Positions 22,426 through 33,471 of a stretch of 64,000 bases of DNA are shown piece after piece. The position numbers and the translations under genes were made by a program. Each line of letters begins with the position of its first letter. The first letter of the stretch is position 1. The notes under the pieces were generated by a model. The model ran no database searches and was not told the origin of the DNA. It was given only the letters and a program-made list of their open reading frames with translations. Source of the stretch: Odobenus rosmarus divergens (Eukaryota; Chordata; Mammalia; Carnivora; Odobenidae); NCBI RefSeq assembly GCF_000321225.1, contig NW_004450330.1, positions 3,982,706-4,046,705 of the forward strand. Direction: 5' to 3'.

Positions 22426-23987
22426 GCCAGGGACAAACTGAAGTGGTGCTAACTTACTAAACCTACACAATAGAAAAACTCATTTCTAAGTATAAGAAGT
22501 ATCCATAGTGATGTATAGAAGGATCTTTGTGCAAACTTGCATAGCCACAGTTACTAATGAAAAGCTTGTATTTTGTATATGTGTAGGCATTGATATAATA
22601 TACAATCATAAATGATTGACCACACATTCACACTTTTTCCTTCACTGTTTCAGCCACATGTTTGTGTTGCCTGAGGTCATTTCACATGTTTCTAAAGAAA
22701 TGTGTAAAATTCAAGCTTTATTCATAGGAACCCTAAAAAGTGAATTACCATATTTACTAGATATACTTGTGAGTATAATGGGGTCCAGGGCACTTGCCAG
22801 AGATTTTTTGAGCAGTCAAAAGTCCTTGTCACTGCAGAACAAGAAAAGAGAAAATTTGGAATGATAATTAATTTTTAAAAAACACATTGATTTTGGGATA
22901 GGAACAACAGCCTGTTTATTTTGTGTGCTGAGTTTCTAGCATATTATCTGGCATGTAGAAAGTGCTCATGTAAGGATAACATAGAAAGTATGGTACTGGT
23001 TGTGAAAATAGTATTTTAAATTTCATATGCTAAAAAGCAAGAAGTAATACCTTTATAATGGTTGTAGGTCAATTGCTTTTGGTGGCTATTGCGTTTAACT
23101 TTTGACAACAGTACCATCCTGGCAAAGGGCTGAAAGTGGGTGAATAAGTTAGCATCATTTTGTTCCTAAGTAAACTGAATTATGCAATTTTAGTATGTCT
23201 TGGTTATCATTTTGATGTTGCATGGACTTGTTCTGAATTTATTTTGTGCAAAATAAAATAACATAAATATTAATTTTTGATGATTCGTGACTGGATTCTT
23301 GTCATTGTTGCTGATGTTCTCCCCCACCCCATCCTTTCTGTTTCTCTCACTCTTTCTTATTAGTCTATGGTTTAATGCTAATGACAACGTTCCAATTATT
23401 AGAATACTAATCTCAGAAGCCATTTTGGAGATACTCCTCAAGATCCAGAAGGGAAAATTAACATTTTGGCATATCCATGTATTCTGTATCCCTGGCAATG
23501 CATCATTCTCTATCTGTAGTGGGAACCACTGCTCCATCTTGCCAGCTGTGCTAAGCTCTAGACCATAGGTGAGCTCATACACCTCAAATGTGATGTGCAG
23601 ATGACTAAGCATCAGATGGAGCAGTGCAGAGGGATCTGATCTTGTGCCCCAGGTATACGAATTTGGCTCCCGACTCTGACTTTTAGCTCTGGCAACTGAC
23701 TTCTGCCTTGTTTTTCAGGTTTTCCACCTCACTAGTCCCTGCCTTGTCATAAGTATTTTACTTCCTCCACACCCACTGGCTTAGGTGAACTCTGTTCCTC
23801 ACTAGATCTCACAAGTTTTTGTGGAGTCTTATGAGGTCCTGGAGAGCTATGTTACCAGTCCTAACCGTATGTCCTAACTTTATTTCAAAGCCATATAACT
23901 CACAGTTCGGTACCTAAAACCCTGTACTGCAGACCTTTGACCATCCCCAATGCACACGGTCTCTTGGAGGGTTCAGTCTCATTACTC
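22426..23987. other. no gene; possible L2 remnant
   Basis: AT-rich sequence. At 22915-22970 TTTCTAGCATATTATCTGGCATGTAGAAAGTGCTCA is similar to an L2 3' end, but weak. An open frame of 140 codons on the minus strand (23190-23612) overlaps one of 93 codons on the plus strand (23287-23568). Neither shows domain motifs, and the overlap suggests chance. 23620-23960 is slightly richer in G+C but unrecognised. Confidence 0.45.
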
Positions 23988-24166
23988 CAGTGTTGCTCAA
24001 ACCTTAGCACACATCAGAATCACCTGGAGGGCTTGTTAAAGCATAGATTACTGGGCCCTACCCCCAGAATTTCTGATTTAGTAGGTTTGGTCAACACCTG
24101 GGAATTTTCATTTTTAACAAGTTACCAGGTGATGCTGATGCTGCTTGTGCACTTTGAGAACTACTG
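23988..24166 (+). mobile_element. MER5-type hAT DNA transposon (non-autonomous)
   Basis: Left end CAGTGTTGCTCAAACCTTAGCACACATCAGAATCACCTGGAGGGC and right end TTACCAGGTGATGCTGATGCTGCTTGTGCACTTTGAGAACTACTG form the imperfect terminal inverted repeats of MER5A/B. CTGGGCCCTACCCCCAGAATTTCTGATTTAGTAGG sits in the middle. Nearly full length (about 180 bp), ancient. Confidence 0.8.
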
Positions 24167-24277
24167 CTCTATTCTAACTCCTTGGCTTGTTGGCAAGTGG
24201 TTCTGTAGAATCAATATCGTTTTTCATTTCTTCCTGGATATCTGGCAAATAAAAATGTCTCCATGTTATTCTAATAA

Positions 24278-24498
24278 TGTACTGAGCATTTACTAAGTTC
24301 TTAACATGTGCCAAGTAGCATTGGGACTTCATATAACTTACCTTAATCCATAAACAAATCTAAAAGATTATCCTTACATTATAGATGGAGAATATGATTC
24401 ACAGAGATGTTCAGAAACTTCAACATGGTGATACAGGTTGTAAGTAGAAAAAATGAGATTCAAAGCCAAGCAATCTGATTCAAACACTCATCTATTAG
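24278..24498 (-). mobile_element. MIR SINE (antisense), ancient
   Basis: Reads as the reverse complement of MIR: ACTGAGCATTTACTAAG, AACATGTGCCAAGTAGC, TAGATGGAGAATATGATTCACAGAGATGTTCAG and TTCAAAGCCAAGCAATCTGATTC. Most of the family's length is present. Confidence 0.72.
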
Positions 24499-25027
24499 AA
24501 AAGTTTGTGTTATCTTCATGTACATATAAATGCCATTAGAAGTTTTCTTTAAACAAAACGTTCTGACAGAAGTCAGATTTTTATCGTGAAAAAATGGTTA
24601 TTATAATGATTATAATAATTTTAATTATATATTATTATGATTATTACAATTGTATATTTAGTTATCTGCAAAAGATAGTTTCCAAGGAAAGTAATGAATT
24701 CTTATGACTGCTGAACAAGATATAAATAATTTAAAATCAACATCACAAATGCAAAATACCTGAAAAGCTAGTTGTCTATCATAAGCACTTAAGCTATAAT
24801 TTGATCAGTTATGTATCACACTAGTAAAAAACTATATATATATGGGGGAGAGAGATAGACAGACCAAGGCTAAGAGAGACTATAGTGTTTAGTATGTAAC
24901 CAGTATGCTCAAATAAGAAATTAGTGGGGAAGTGAGATGTTTCCTGGTATCTTCATATGAATATACTCACATTTCTAAAGAGCTACAATCTTAGGATAGG
25001 GTGTATATATTTTTCTACAAGAAAATT

Positions 25028-25255
25028 TTTTTTTAAACGGGGGTAGCCTCCTTTTTTTTTTAAGATTTATTTATTTATTTATTTGACAGAGAGAGAGAGA
25101 GACAGCAAGAGAGGGAACACAAGCAGGGGGAGTGGGAGAGGGAGAAGCCGGCTTCCTGCAGAGCAGGGAGCCCGATGTGGGGCTCTATCCCAGGACCCTG
25201 GAATCATGACCTGAGCTGAAGGCAGATGCTTAACAACTGAGCCACCCAGGCCCCC
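25028..25255 (-). mobile_element. tRNA-Lys SINE (antisense) with a split tail
   Basis: Antisense SINE body with head at right (GCCACCCAGG) and an A-tail (T10, 25052-25061) at left. Beyond the tail, and still inside the target-site duplication, lies a 17-base non-SINE segment (25035-25051) and a second T-run (25026-25034). Target-site duplication CTACAAGAAAATT (25015-25027) and CTACAAGAATAATT (25256-25269). The extra piece therefore arrived with the insertion, like a short 3' transduction. Confidence 0.9.
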
Positions 25256-25962
25256 CTACAAGAATAATTCATTTATGTCAGTTAAAGTTGAACGAAAAAT
25301 TTGTGTTGTTCAAATCAGCTTACCCTTGTGTCTGTAGACTACTTTTTATTTGCTTACTATAATATAGGAAGTCATACATCCTTACAGTTTTAGAATGAGT
25401 TTCTTCCTATAATACAAAAGTAATATATTGCTTCCAAGATGCTCAAGACAAGTGTCAGGAACATCCACTTAACCCTACCCTGTGTTATAAAGACACCCTC
25501 CCTTCTACTCTGGTGAGGGCAAGATAGGACTAAAGAGCACAGCATAAACCAGAGAGATACCTGTTCAGTGTTCTTATAGTTAGTTCCAAAATGTGTTTTG
25601 AACAACTCGAAAGATAAATTAACTTTATCTATGGCCCATTTTGTGTTTAACATCCTTGACCATTATATAATTACTAAGTACACAAAACATAATTGATGTT
25701 TCCCTTAGACACATTGTTTGCCAACCTTAATTCTGCTTAATTGCTACAGATACACAATTCAAGAAGAATCAGTAGACATTTAAATTGTGATTATACTAGT
25801 GCTAGTCAAATGTTTCTTAGGAGTCTTTGGTTGAATAACATTTAGCTACAATATACTAGGATACTCTTCTGGATAAATATCAAATTTAATTGAATACTAC
25901 TCATTGGATCAGCTGCCAGTTCTAAACAACTAAGGAGCTGGGTAATTAAGACCATTATTTTT

Positions 25963-26155
25963 TTTTAAGATTTTATTTATTTATTTGAGAGAGAGAATGA
26001 GATAGAGAGAGAGAGTATGAGAGGGGGGAGGGTCAGAGGGAGACGCAGACTCCCTGCTGAGCAGGGAGCCCGATGCGGGACTTCATCCCAGGACTCCAGG
26101 ATCATTACCTGAGCCGAAGGCAGCCACTTAACCAACTGAGCCACCCAGGCCCCCC
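25963..26155 (-). mobile_element. tRNA-Lys SINE (antisense)
   Basis: Antisense SINE with left AAGATTTTATTTATTTATTTGAGAGAG and right CTGAGCCACCCAGGCCCCCC. Perfect 15-bp target-site duplication AAGACCATTATTTTT at 25948-25962 and 26156-26170. Confidence 0.96.
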
Positions 26156-26170
26156 AAGACCATTATTTTT

Positions 26171-27061
26171 GTCAAGACTGAGCATACTTCACAACTTTTT
26201 TTCAAATGAATACAGCCTGAACTCATCTGGGTAGTCATGTATAAGGGAAATGGACTTGGAGGAATTGACTGTTTATTCAGGGAAACGAAATGAACTTTTC
26301 GAGCTCAAGTGGAAAATAGTCTGAAATTTGGCTTCATTAAGACTGTCTAAGAAGTTAGAAGTTCAGATAAAAAAGAGAACTTGAGTAAGATTTTCAAGAG
26401 TAGATTATGTTACCGCAAGTCACTATATACTAAATATATATGATATGTATTTATTTCATTCTCTTCCCAAATAGTGGTGGTTCTATTACATGCAGCTATT
26501 CATCTTGAAATTATACCTCACATGTGACAGAAAAATGGCAGCCAGAAGACGTTATTCTTAAAAACATCTGTGAGAACCAAACACAAAATAGAGACCCACT
26601 TTAATGCAATAAGCCTACCTTTATTTAGGGAATAATATTTAATATATAATAAATACCAAATTATAGACAAGCCTGTAAACTTGGGCTCCAATTCAAATTT
26701 AAAATAAACAGGAGAGAGTATTATATATGGAATTATGAAGGATTCATGTAGCTGGGAAATATTCAAAGAAAGCCTCAGATCCCTTGTTTTAAAGATGACA
26801 ACACTGAAGCACTTGTCTTGAAGTTCCAGTTCGCATTAAAATTGCTCCCTAATTACTGGGCAACAGAGCTGGAGATGGTCTATTGAAAATATTACCACAC
26901 CTTTGCCAGGCTAAAAAGAACTTTCAAGCAATCATCACTTCACTAGTAAAGCTAGAAGTGTTGGAATAATGGCAGACATTTCTAAGAAAAGCTGAAAACT
27001 TGCCTTCTAAATTAACTTGTCATAAATCTTCAAACAGGAAATAGAGCCTCTTACCTTAAAT
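26171..27061. other. no recognised feature
   Basis: AT-rich, without nameable repeats or coding signals. Confidence 0.5.
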
Positions 27062-27070
27062 AAATCATTT

Positions 27071-27221
27071 ATTTCTTTCTTTTTTTTTAAGATTTTATTT
27101 ATTTATTTGACAGAGAGAGAGTGAGCAGGGAGCCTGACTCAGGGCTTGATCCCAGGACCCTGGGATCATGACCAGAGCCAAAGGCAGACACTTAACTGAC
27201 TGAGCCACCCAGGGGCCCCAA
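27071..27221 (-). mobile_element. tRNA-Lys SINE (antisense) with internal deletion
   Basis: Both ends are present (AAGATTTTATTTATTTATTTGACAGAG and GACTGAGCCACCCAGGGGCCCC). About 50-60 bases of the usual GA-rich middle are missing: GAGAGAGTGAGCAGGGAGCC joins the tail side directly to the body. Short target-site duplication AAATCATTT at 27062-27070 and 27223-27231. Confidence 0.9.
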
Positions 27222-27339
27222 GAAATCATTTCAGAAGATAGAATATTTTGCTTATACTGAGTGTTATAAAGCAAGTATAGGGAACAGAAGACCTTTGGCT
27301 GTACCAGCCTATGAAATAATGTTTAATCCTTCCTTCTTA

Positions 27340-27420
27340 TCATCTATCTATCTATCATCTATCTATCTATCTATCATCTATCTATCTATCATCTATCTAT
27401 CTATCATCTATCTATCTATC

Positions 27421-27451
<31 letters not shown>

Positions 27452-27514
27452 ATCTATCTATCTATCTATATCTATCTATCTATTGTCATCCATCTATCTA
27501 TCTATCATCCATTC
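27340..27514 (+). repeat. (ATCT)n microsatellite, about 170 bp
   Basis: Tandem TATC units with regularly spaced CATC interruptions. It accounts entirely for the 96-codon Ser/Ile/Tyr/Leu-rich open frame that crosses it. Likely highly length-polymorphic. Confidence 0.97.
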
Positions 27515-28371
27515 ATTATTTTTATGTTGGGGGACATGACGTTCTAAAGCAGCTAGAAAATGAAGGCCCACAAACTCTCATATGAAATAGCTGGGCTTAG
27601 AATTGCTTCAGAATTCAGAATATTTCAGAATGATTGAAAAGAATAAGGCACAAAAACCTTTTCTGACATAACACTCCTAGCATGGTTGGGGATGCACCCT
27701 ACAACCAGACACATTTACTGTAGCAAATTCCTGAATATTTACATTGTACAGAGCTTCACATCAGTTCAGGTCAGATACTAACTGAGTGCAGGTCAAGTTG
27801 AGATTTTCCACTAAAGGAGTTACAAAAAAAGCAAAGCAAAACAAAATAATGGTTTTCAAAGATTTCTGTGTTTCAGAAATGTGACAGTGAGACTGTGGAC
27901 TTGCACTTAGACTAGGTCCAAATTTAAGAAAAACCTCGTAGTTCCCCTCCTGGCCTCTCTAAACTTCCTATCTTCAAAGTGCCTGAAGATATATAAAATA
28001 ATGATGATAGATTTTAAGATGAAATTATATAAAATCTGCCCAAAACACTGTTGTGAAGTAAGGGTATGAATTCAATACTTCGGTATATAACTCTAACTTC
28101 TTTAACAGACAAACCCAGGTCTAAAACATATAATGTCTCAGGAACAACCAAAGTTAATTTTTTATTTTTGTAGGGCCCAAAACAGATGTTCCTGACTGGG
28201 AGGCTCCCCTTCTTCAAGCAGTAGGTATCCCTGGCTCCTGGGTTCCTTCCATCTTGTGGCTCTGCCATGTTCAACACAATGTCTTCAAGGTTGTTGTGCT
28301 CCTTTGCAACAATCTAGCAGAAAGAAAGAGTTGGAAACTGCACTTCTTCTTTTTAATTACTTTGTCCAGGA

Positions 28372-28436
28372 TGTATGTATATATAACTATATATATAGTT
28401 ACATATGTAACTATATGTAACTATATATAACCTTTC
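28372..28436. repeat. AT-rich tract with a 24-bp perfect palindrome
   Basis: TATATAACTATATATATAGTTAC-type units. The segment 28393-28416 (left half ATATAGTTACAT) is its own reverse complement with no spacer. A further copy of GTAACTATAT follows. The DNA could extrude a small cruciform. No function is implied. Confidence 0.8.
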
Positions 28437-28916
28437 TCTCCCCTCCCATATATAATTCTCTTTACAAGATCTAGTTATGTAGCCACACTCAGATGCCAAG
28501 GAGGCTGGAATATGTAGTTGCAGATTACTCAGCTTCTTGCCCGTCATAACCATGATTAAATTGGGGGAGCATGGATTTTATTAGACAGTTTGCCGCACCT
28601 ATCATGACTGCATTTAAAATGAGATGCAATTAATAAATGTAACATCAATGATGCTTACTCATACACTGCTCTCCTAATGAGGACACCATGGTTGACTGCA
28701 ATACATAAAAAGCTCCAACTGTCCCTATAATTCCAGATTATAGGAGCTTCCTTAAAGAAGGAAAAAAAAATACACTATCATTTTCACACCTGCCATTCAT
28801 CACCTCCTTTTTATGTCTATTCAGGAACTACAGGGCCCAGAACAACACTCATATCATAAGACCAAGATTAGATGAAAATGGAAAGTGTTTGATAGCAGTA
28901 CATTAATGTTAAGAAA

Positions 28917-28984
28917 GAAATACTAAAAAAAACCCTACAAAACAATACAAACAAAAACAAAACAATAAAACAAAACAAAAAGCA
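28917..28984 (+). repeat. A-rich (CAAAA)n-like simple repeat
   Basis: About 65 bases of AACAAAA, AATAC and AACAATAAAAC units. Possibly the eroded tail of an old retroposon, but no body is recognisable. Confidence 0.7.
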
Positions 28985-29019
28985 AACCCCTGAAATATCT
29001 ATAAATTTAGATCTTTCTC

Positions 29020-29420
29020 TTTTTTTTTTAAAGATTTTATTTATGGGTGCCTGGGTGGCTCAGTTGGTTAAGCGACTGCCTTTGGCTCAGGTCATGATCC
29101 TGGAGTCCCAGGATCGAGTCCCGCATTGGGCTCCCTGCTCAGCCAGGGAATCTGCTTCTCCCTCTGACCCTCTTCCCTCTCATTCTCTCTATCTCTCATT
29201 CTCTCCCTCTCAAATAAATAAATAAAATCTTAAAAAAAAGGTTTTATTTATTTATTTGACAGAGAGACTGCAAGAGAGGGAACACAAGCAGGGGGAGTGG
29301 GAGAAGGAGAAGCAGGCTTCCTGCTGAGCAGGGAGCCCGATGTGGGGCTGATCCCAGGACCCTGGAATCATGACCTGAGCTGACAGCAGACGCTTAAGGA
29401 CTGAGCCACCCAGACACCCC
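29020..29420 (-). mobile_element. tRNA-Lys SINE (antisense), split by a second SINE
   Basis: Outer antisense SINE. Its T-tail start (29020-29044) is at left and the rest (29252-29420) lies beyond the inner element, ending with the reversed head GACTGAGCCACCCAGACACCCC. Outer target-site duplication TAGATCTTTCTC (29008-29019) and TAGATCTTTTCC (29421-29432). Confidence 0.93.
29045..29237 (+). mobile_element. arctoid tRNA-Lys SINE nested in the tail of an opposite SINE
   Basis: Sense SINE of the GGAGTC/CTGACCCTC subfamily (CCTGGAGTCCCAGGATCGAGTCC, CCTCTGACCCTC). Target-site duplication AAGATTTTATTTAT (29031-29044) and AAGGTTTTATTTAT (29238-29251), which is the A/T-rich tail of the host SINE. With the host it forms an inverted repeat of SINEs able to fold back. 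Confidence 0.95.
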
Positions 29421-29432
29421 TAGATCTTTTCC

Positions 29433-30855
29433 TTATAAGCTAATTTGGCTCTTATGGGTAATGAGAAATAGATTCTAGTTGAAAGGTGGAAAGAAGATAT
29501 GTATTTAGATTTCTCTTCTTTAGGTGAAAGTCTCAGAAAAGAGAAAAGGCTTAATATCTTCGATAAATTTAGTGGGATACTTCTACCAGGTTCATGTCTA
29601 GGTCACTGAGGGACAAAAATCACACATAATCACACCACTCCAACACTAATTCTAATATATCACTTACCAGCTTTTTTCTATGTGTTTGTATTTAACATGA
29701 CTGTATCATAATATTAAAGTTTTTATCAAACATTTCCCAAGATTATTTGAAACCAGTGGACTAAATCTTTCAAGATTGTGAACTACATGTTAAATATAAA
29801 TTGAACAAATAACTACCTACTTAGTCTCCTAAAGGAGGAAACAAATTCAGATTTATATTGTTCATCGGATTTCGAGGTTTAATTGCACTTTATGGAGACC
29901 CAGACCAATTATTCACTTTAGAAAGAAATTATTTATCAAATATCTTGGACCAACTGTCATTATCTGCTTTACACTAATGATAATTGTGAAATCACTATCA
30001 GTTTTACTTACTGACTGTTATTGGTAATACTAGAAATGGTCAATAATAATATGATATTGGAAATTTTGAAAAAATGAGAAAAACTGAATAAAAAGTCATA
30101 GAGCATGACCCTAAAGATTTAATTTAATTCCCTTAAAGAACTGTTAATTTATACCTCTTGGCAAAGTTCTTCAACCAATTGTTAAATGACTGTGTCTCAT
30201 TTTATGTAATGAAAACCCTCAATCAACCCTTTCTTCAAGTGTATTGATTAAGCCAAGATACAAAAGATCTTTAGTTAAGGGTTATGGCAGTTAAGAGCCA
30301 TTTAGGAAAACAGGAACCATACCAGTTACTTGAACAGAAAGAATTTAATGAAAGGATTTAGATAAAGATATAAAGGAAGGTGAAAAGGACAGGGTGGAAA
30401 AATAAATAACACACACACCATAACTATAGAAAGAAGTACCGATGCTTGAGCTATGGGACAAAAAGGAAAACAATTTGGATTCTTTAATTCTGGGAGATTA
30501 TAGGAGGGCTTGCTGTACTGCACCACCAGTGAGGAGGTGCATAGACACTGGTTTAGAGAGTGGAAAACTGCAGTTGTCTCTTCCCGTTACAGGTGAGATG
30601 CTAACAGGAACAATGACTCAACAGGAAAGAGTCCTTTCCCTCTCCTTCCTGTCCTAGCCCATATTGTCAGAAGCTGACAGGACACCAGTTGCAGAAGGAA
30701 AAGTGTTTAGTTTGCTTAATAACCAGTTCATTATCTAAGTAATATAATTGGGGGATTATAGGTGGGAATTGATAGTTAAATATGTGTGCAATTCCACTTG
30801 ATCAGAAAATCTTTCAGTCTTTAAAACAAAATGAGATTGAATTTACATAGTGAAT
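29433..30855. other. no gene; possible ancient repeat near the right end
   Basis: Mostly unrecognised. 30310-30700 (ATTTAATGAAAGGATTT, GGGAGATTATAGG, TGTCAGAAGCTGACAGGACACCAG) looks like a decayed interspersed repeat of a type found in other mammals, but I cannot place it. Confidence 0.4.
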
Positions 30856-30870
30856 CTAGTGAAATTTGTT

Positions 30871-31035
30871 TATTTTTTGGAGGGGGAGGGCAGAGGGGGA
30901 GAGAGAGAGAGAATTTTAAGTAAGCCCCACACCCAGCACAGAGCCCAATGAGGGGCTCGATCCCACAATTCTGAGACCATGACCTGAGCTGAAACCAAAG
31001 TTGGTCGCTTAACCAATCGAGCCACCCAAGTACTC
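30871..31035 (-). mobile_element. older tRNA-Lys SINE (antisense)
   Basis: Antisense copy with a short GA-rich middle (GGGGGAGAGAGAGAGAGAATTTTAAG), the older body CCCCACACCCAGCACAGAGCC and reversed head CGCTTAACCAATCGAGCCACCCAAGTACTCC. Target-site duplication CTAGTGAAATTTGTT (30856-30870) and CTAGTGGAATTTATT (31036-31050). Confidence 0.9.
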
Positions 31036-31050
31036 CTAGTGGAATTTATT

Positions 31051-31639
31051 CTTGATCACAACATGTGCCCTCAGTTCTATCAAACCATTGAATTACTCTA
31101 GAGATGTTTAAGCTCTATATATTTAATAACCTATCAGATTATGTCAGGGATTTATTTTTGGCACACTTACAGAATTTTAAGTTCTAAAATTTTAATGTTC
31201 GTCATTTAAAAAAACAAAAATGTTTATCTGCCATCATCACCTTCCAATTGCTTCGTTGTTTTCTCACAATCAATCTTTCCTTGGTTCTAAATCACTATTC
31301 ATTTAGCTTTGACTGCAAGTATTTCTTGTTTTCACTTTTATGAAGTATAGTGAGTGATTTTATCTGGCTTCTAGATATATTTTATTTAGCTAAATCCATT
31401 AGAGACAACTGTAACTGTGTTTTTTATACATCTTTCAAAATATCTCAGCATACATATGATGTGTTTACTAGTTTGAACATCTGTTTAAAGATTTTTCCGC
31501 TAAGCCAGAAATAAACCCTTCTGCTTCCGAAATCCCATACAGTTTTATCTGTACCTCTATAATAGTGTAAACATTTTCCAATCAGAACTAAGTTTATCTG
31601 TGTATATATGATTTTCTCTCCCATTCTTCTTTTCAATTA
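31051..31639. other. no recognised feature
   Basis: AT-rich, nothing recognised. Confidence 0.5.
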
Positions 31640-32440
31640 GAACAGGGTCTTCTTGCAAGCATTATTATGTGACAAATAGTTTATTGGGTACAAAGAACGC
31701 AAATTTGAATAAAACAAAGAGCTTGCTTTTATGGACTTGATGGTCGACCAAGAATGACATGTAAATAGATAATTAAAACACTGTGAAATGTGCAATAATA
31801 GTAATATATACAAGATACAGAGATAGCAAAAAGAAGTGGTAATTCATTTTCCTGGGAGTGGATTGAAGGGATTCCAGCTGCATTTTGAGTTGGCTTTTGA
31901 ATTGGGATGAATGCAACTGTTGTGGTTGGAGAATCAAAGAATGACATTTTATGTGGAAAACAAGGCATGAGTGAAAATACAAAGATGTGAAAGTTCAAGG
32001 CATATTATAAGAACTGCAAGGAATTTAGTATAACTTGAGATATGAGGGAGCACTCAGTAGAAAAGATGTAGGCAATGGCCAGGTCATGGAGATACTCGAA
32101 TGCAATGCAAAAGGTTTGTACACTATTCAGGAGGAAGTTCAGATTTAATCAAGTGTTTATAGAGGACACTCACAATCGGTTTTACTTAAGAGAGATGACT
32201 TAGGGTCTGGCAGTTGGACCAAACATCAAATGAAGACAGAAAGACTTTAGAGTATTAGTTGAAGGCATACAACCTAATGAAATGCTCTTGTTGAGGACAC
32301 TGAATTTTGAGGAGTAGGAATTCAGACAAAATCAGAACCCTTTGTAAATAAATCCAGTGATGGAAGCATCCATTGCCTATTGGCAACAATCTCAAGGCTT
32401 AGTGTTTAGTGTCGATGGTACAGTGAGGGAAGAAATGACA
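31640..32440. mobile_element. second copy of the ancient unnamed repeat
   Basis: ATAGTTTATTGGGTACAAAGAACG, AAACAAAGAGCTTGC, ATAGATAATTAAAACA, CATGAGTGAAAATACAAAGATG, TAAGAACTGCAAGG and CCAGGTCATGGAGATACTCGAATGC follow the same order as the pattern at 15210-16620. Very diverged; family unknown, with an antisense L2-like start. Confidence 0.4.
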
Positions 32441-32689
32441 TGGTAACTGATCTATTTCTTGCCATACCCATGGGTACAGTTCCTGCTTGAATCCTGACCT
32501 GTTTCAATCTCATTCTCCAAGATTTCCTTCAGTTTTGTGAATTAAGTGACCTATTTTCAATACATTTCTTTTCTCTTTAACTTAACCAGAGTTATTTTCT
32601 ATAGAATCCTAATTGTCTTTATATAGATCTGAAGCTTAACTACAAGTTGCATTACAAAGTCTAAGAAAATATCTTTAAAAACATGAGGT

Positions 32690-32788
32690 TTTCTCACTCT
32701 CTCTCTCTCCCTTTCTCTCTCTCGCAAATAAATAAATAAGTAAAAATCTTTAAAAAGGGGGTGGGGTGCCTGAGTGGCTCAGTCAGTT
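32690..32788 (+). mobile_element. tail-head permuted SINE fragment
   Basis: A SINE tail (CT-rich run, CGCAAATAAATAAATAAG, AATCTTTAAAAAG; 32690-32756) is followed directly by a SINE head (TGGGGTGCCTGAGTGGCTCAGTCAGTTA; 32757-32788), the reverse of the normal order. Flanks resemble a target-site duplication: AAAAACATGAGGT (32677-32689) and AAAAACATAAGAGGT (32789-32803). Confidence 0.85.
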
Positions 32789-32803
32789 AAAAACATAAGA
32801 GGT

Positions 32804-33260
32804 GATATCAGTTTCAAGATATTCTTACTTTCAAAGTCTAAACATGAATGCAATATCAAGATATTGTAAGGATGCCTTGTTGAAAGTAACAGTGGGAAAA
32901 AAACAGAGTTGACATGATAATTGCGTTTCAAGACTAGAATTACTGATTAAATGAAATGCATTTTTTCACAAGCCCATACGAACCATGTTAAAGTGCTAGA
33001 ATAACATATTTTATAATTGCAATGTGTTCATTTTTTTGTAATGTGCTCATTTTTATTGATTTTTTAAAATTTTCAGGTAAATGAAAAGACAAAATAAAAT
33101 ATGCATTACATTATCATAGAGCAAGGATGCTTTCCATTTTATAAATCTTCCTGCTATTCCTTTCGATATGTTTTTATGCTCTTATTTTGCCTTATGTAGA
33201 AACTATTTATTATATTCTGATAAATATTGATAAAATACTACTACTAATTTGATTAAAACA
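32804..33260. other. no recognised feature
   Basis: AT-rich, nothing recognised. Confidence 0.5.
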
Positions 33261-33272
33261 TTCAAAATTATT

Positions 33273-33471
33273 GGGGCGCCTGGGCGGCTCAGTCGATAAG
33301 CATCTGCCTTTGGTTTGGGTCTTGGTCCTGGGGTTCTGGGATCCAGCCCCGCATCAGGCTCCCTGCTCAGCCAGGAGTCTGCTTCTCCTACTCCCATTCC
33401 CCGCCCCCCCTTGTGTTCCCTCTCTTGTTGTGTCTCTATCAAAGAAATAAAATCTTTAAAAAAAAAAAGAG
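33273..33471 (+). mobile_element. arctoid tRNA-Lys SINE
   Basis: Head GGGGCGCCTGGGCGGCTCAGTCGATAAGC. It lacks two bases found in GTCGGTTAAGC, a trait shared with several other copies here. Tail AAAGAAATAAAATCTTT plus A-run. Perfect 12-bp target-site duplication TTCAAAATTATT at 33261-33272 and 33472-33483. Confidence 0.95.

Larger units (their letters stand above)
27515..29007. other. no gene; AT palindrome and CAAAA-rich tract
   Basis: Unrecognised sequence. It includes an AT-rich region with a perfect palindrome (28393-28416) and an AACAAAA-type simple tract at 28917-28984. Confidence 0.5.

Noticed and set aside
23190..23612. 140-codon minus-strand frame
   Set aside because: No motif, and a 93-codon frame overlaps it on the other strand; AT-rich chance frame.
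27340..27514. CRISPR-like spacing of repeats
   Set aside because: Units of four bases without unique spacers; a microsatellite in a mammalian genome.
27295..27585. 96-codon Ser/Ile/Tyr repeat protein
   Set aside because: Direct translation of the ATCT microsatellite.
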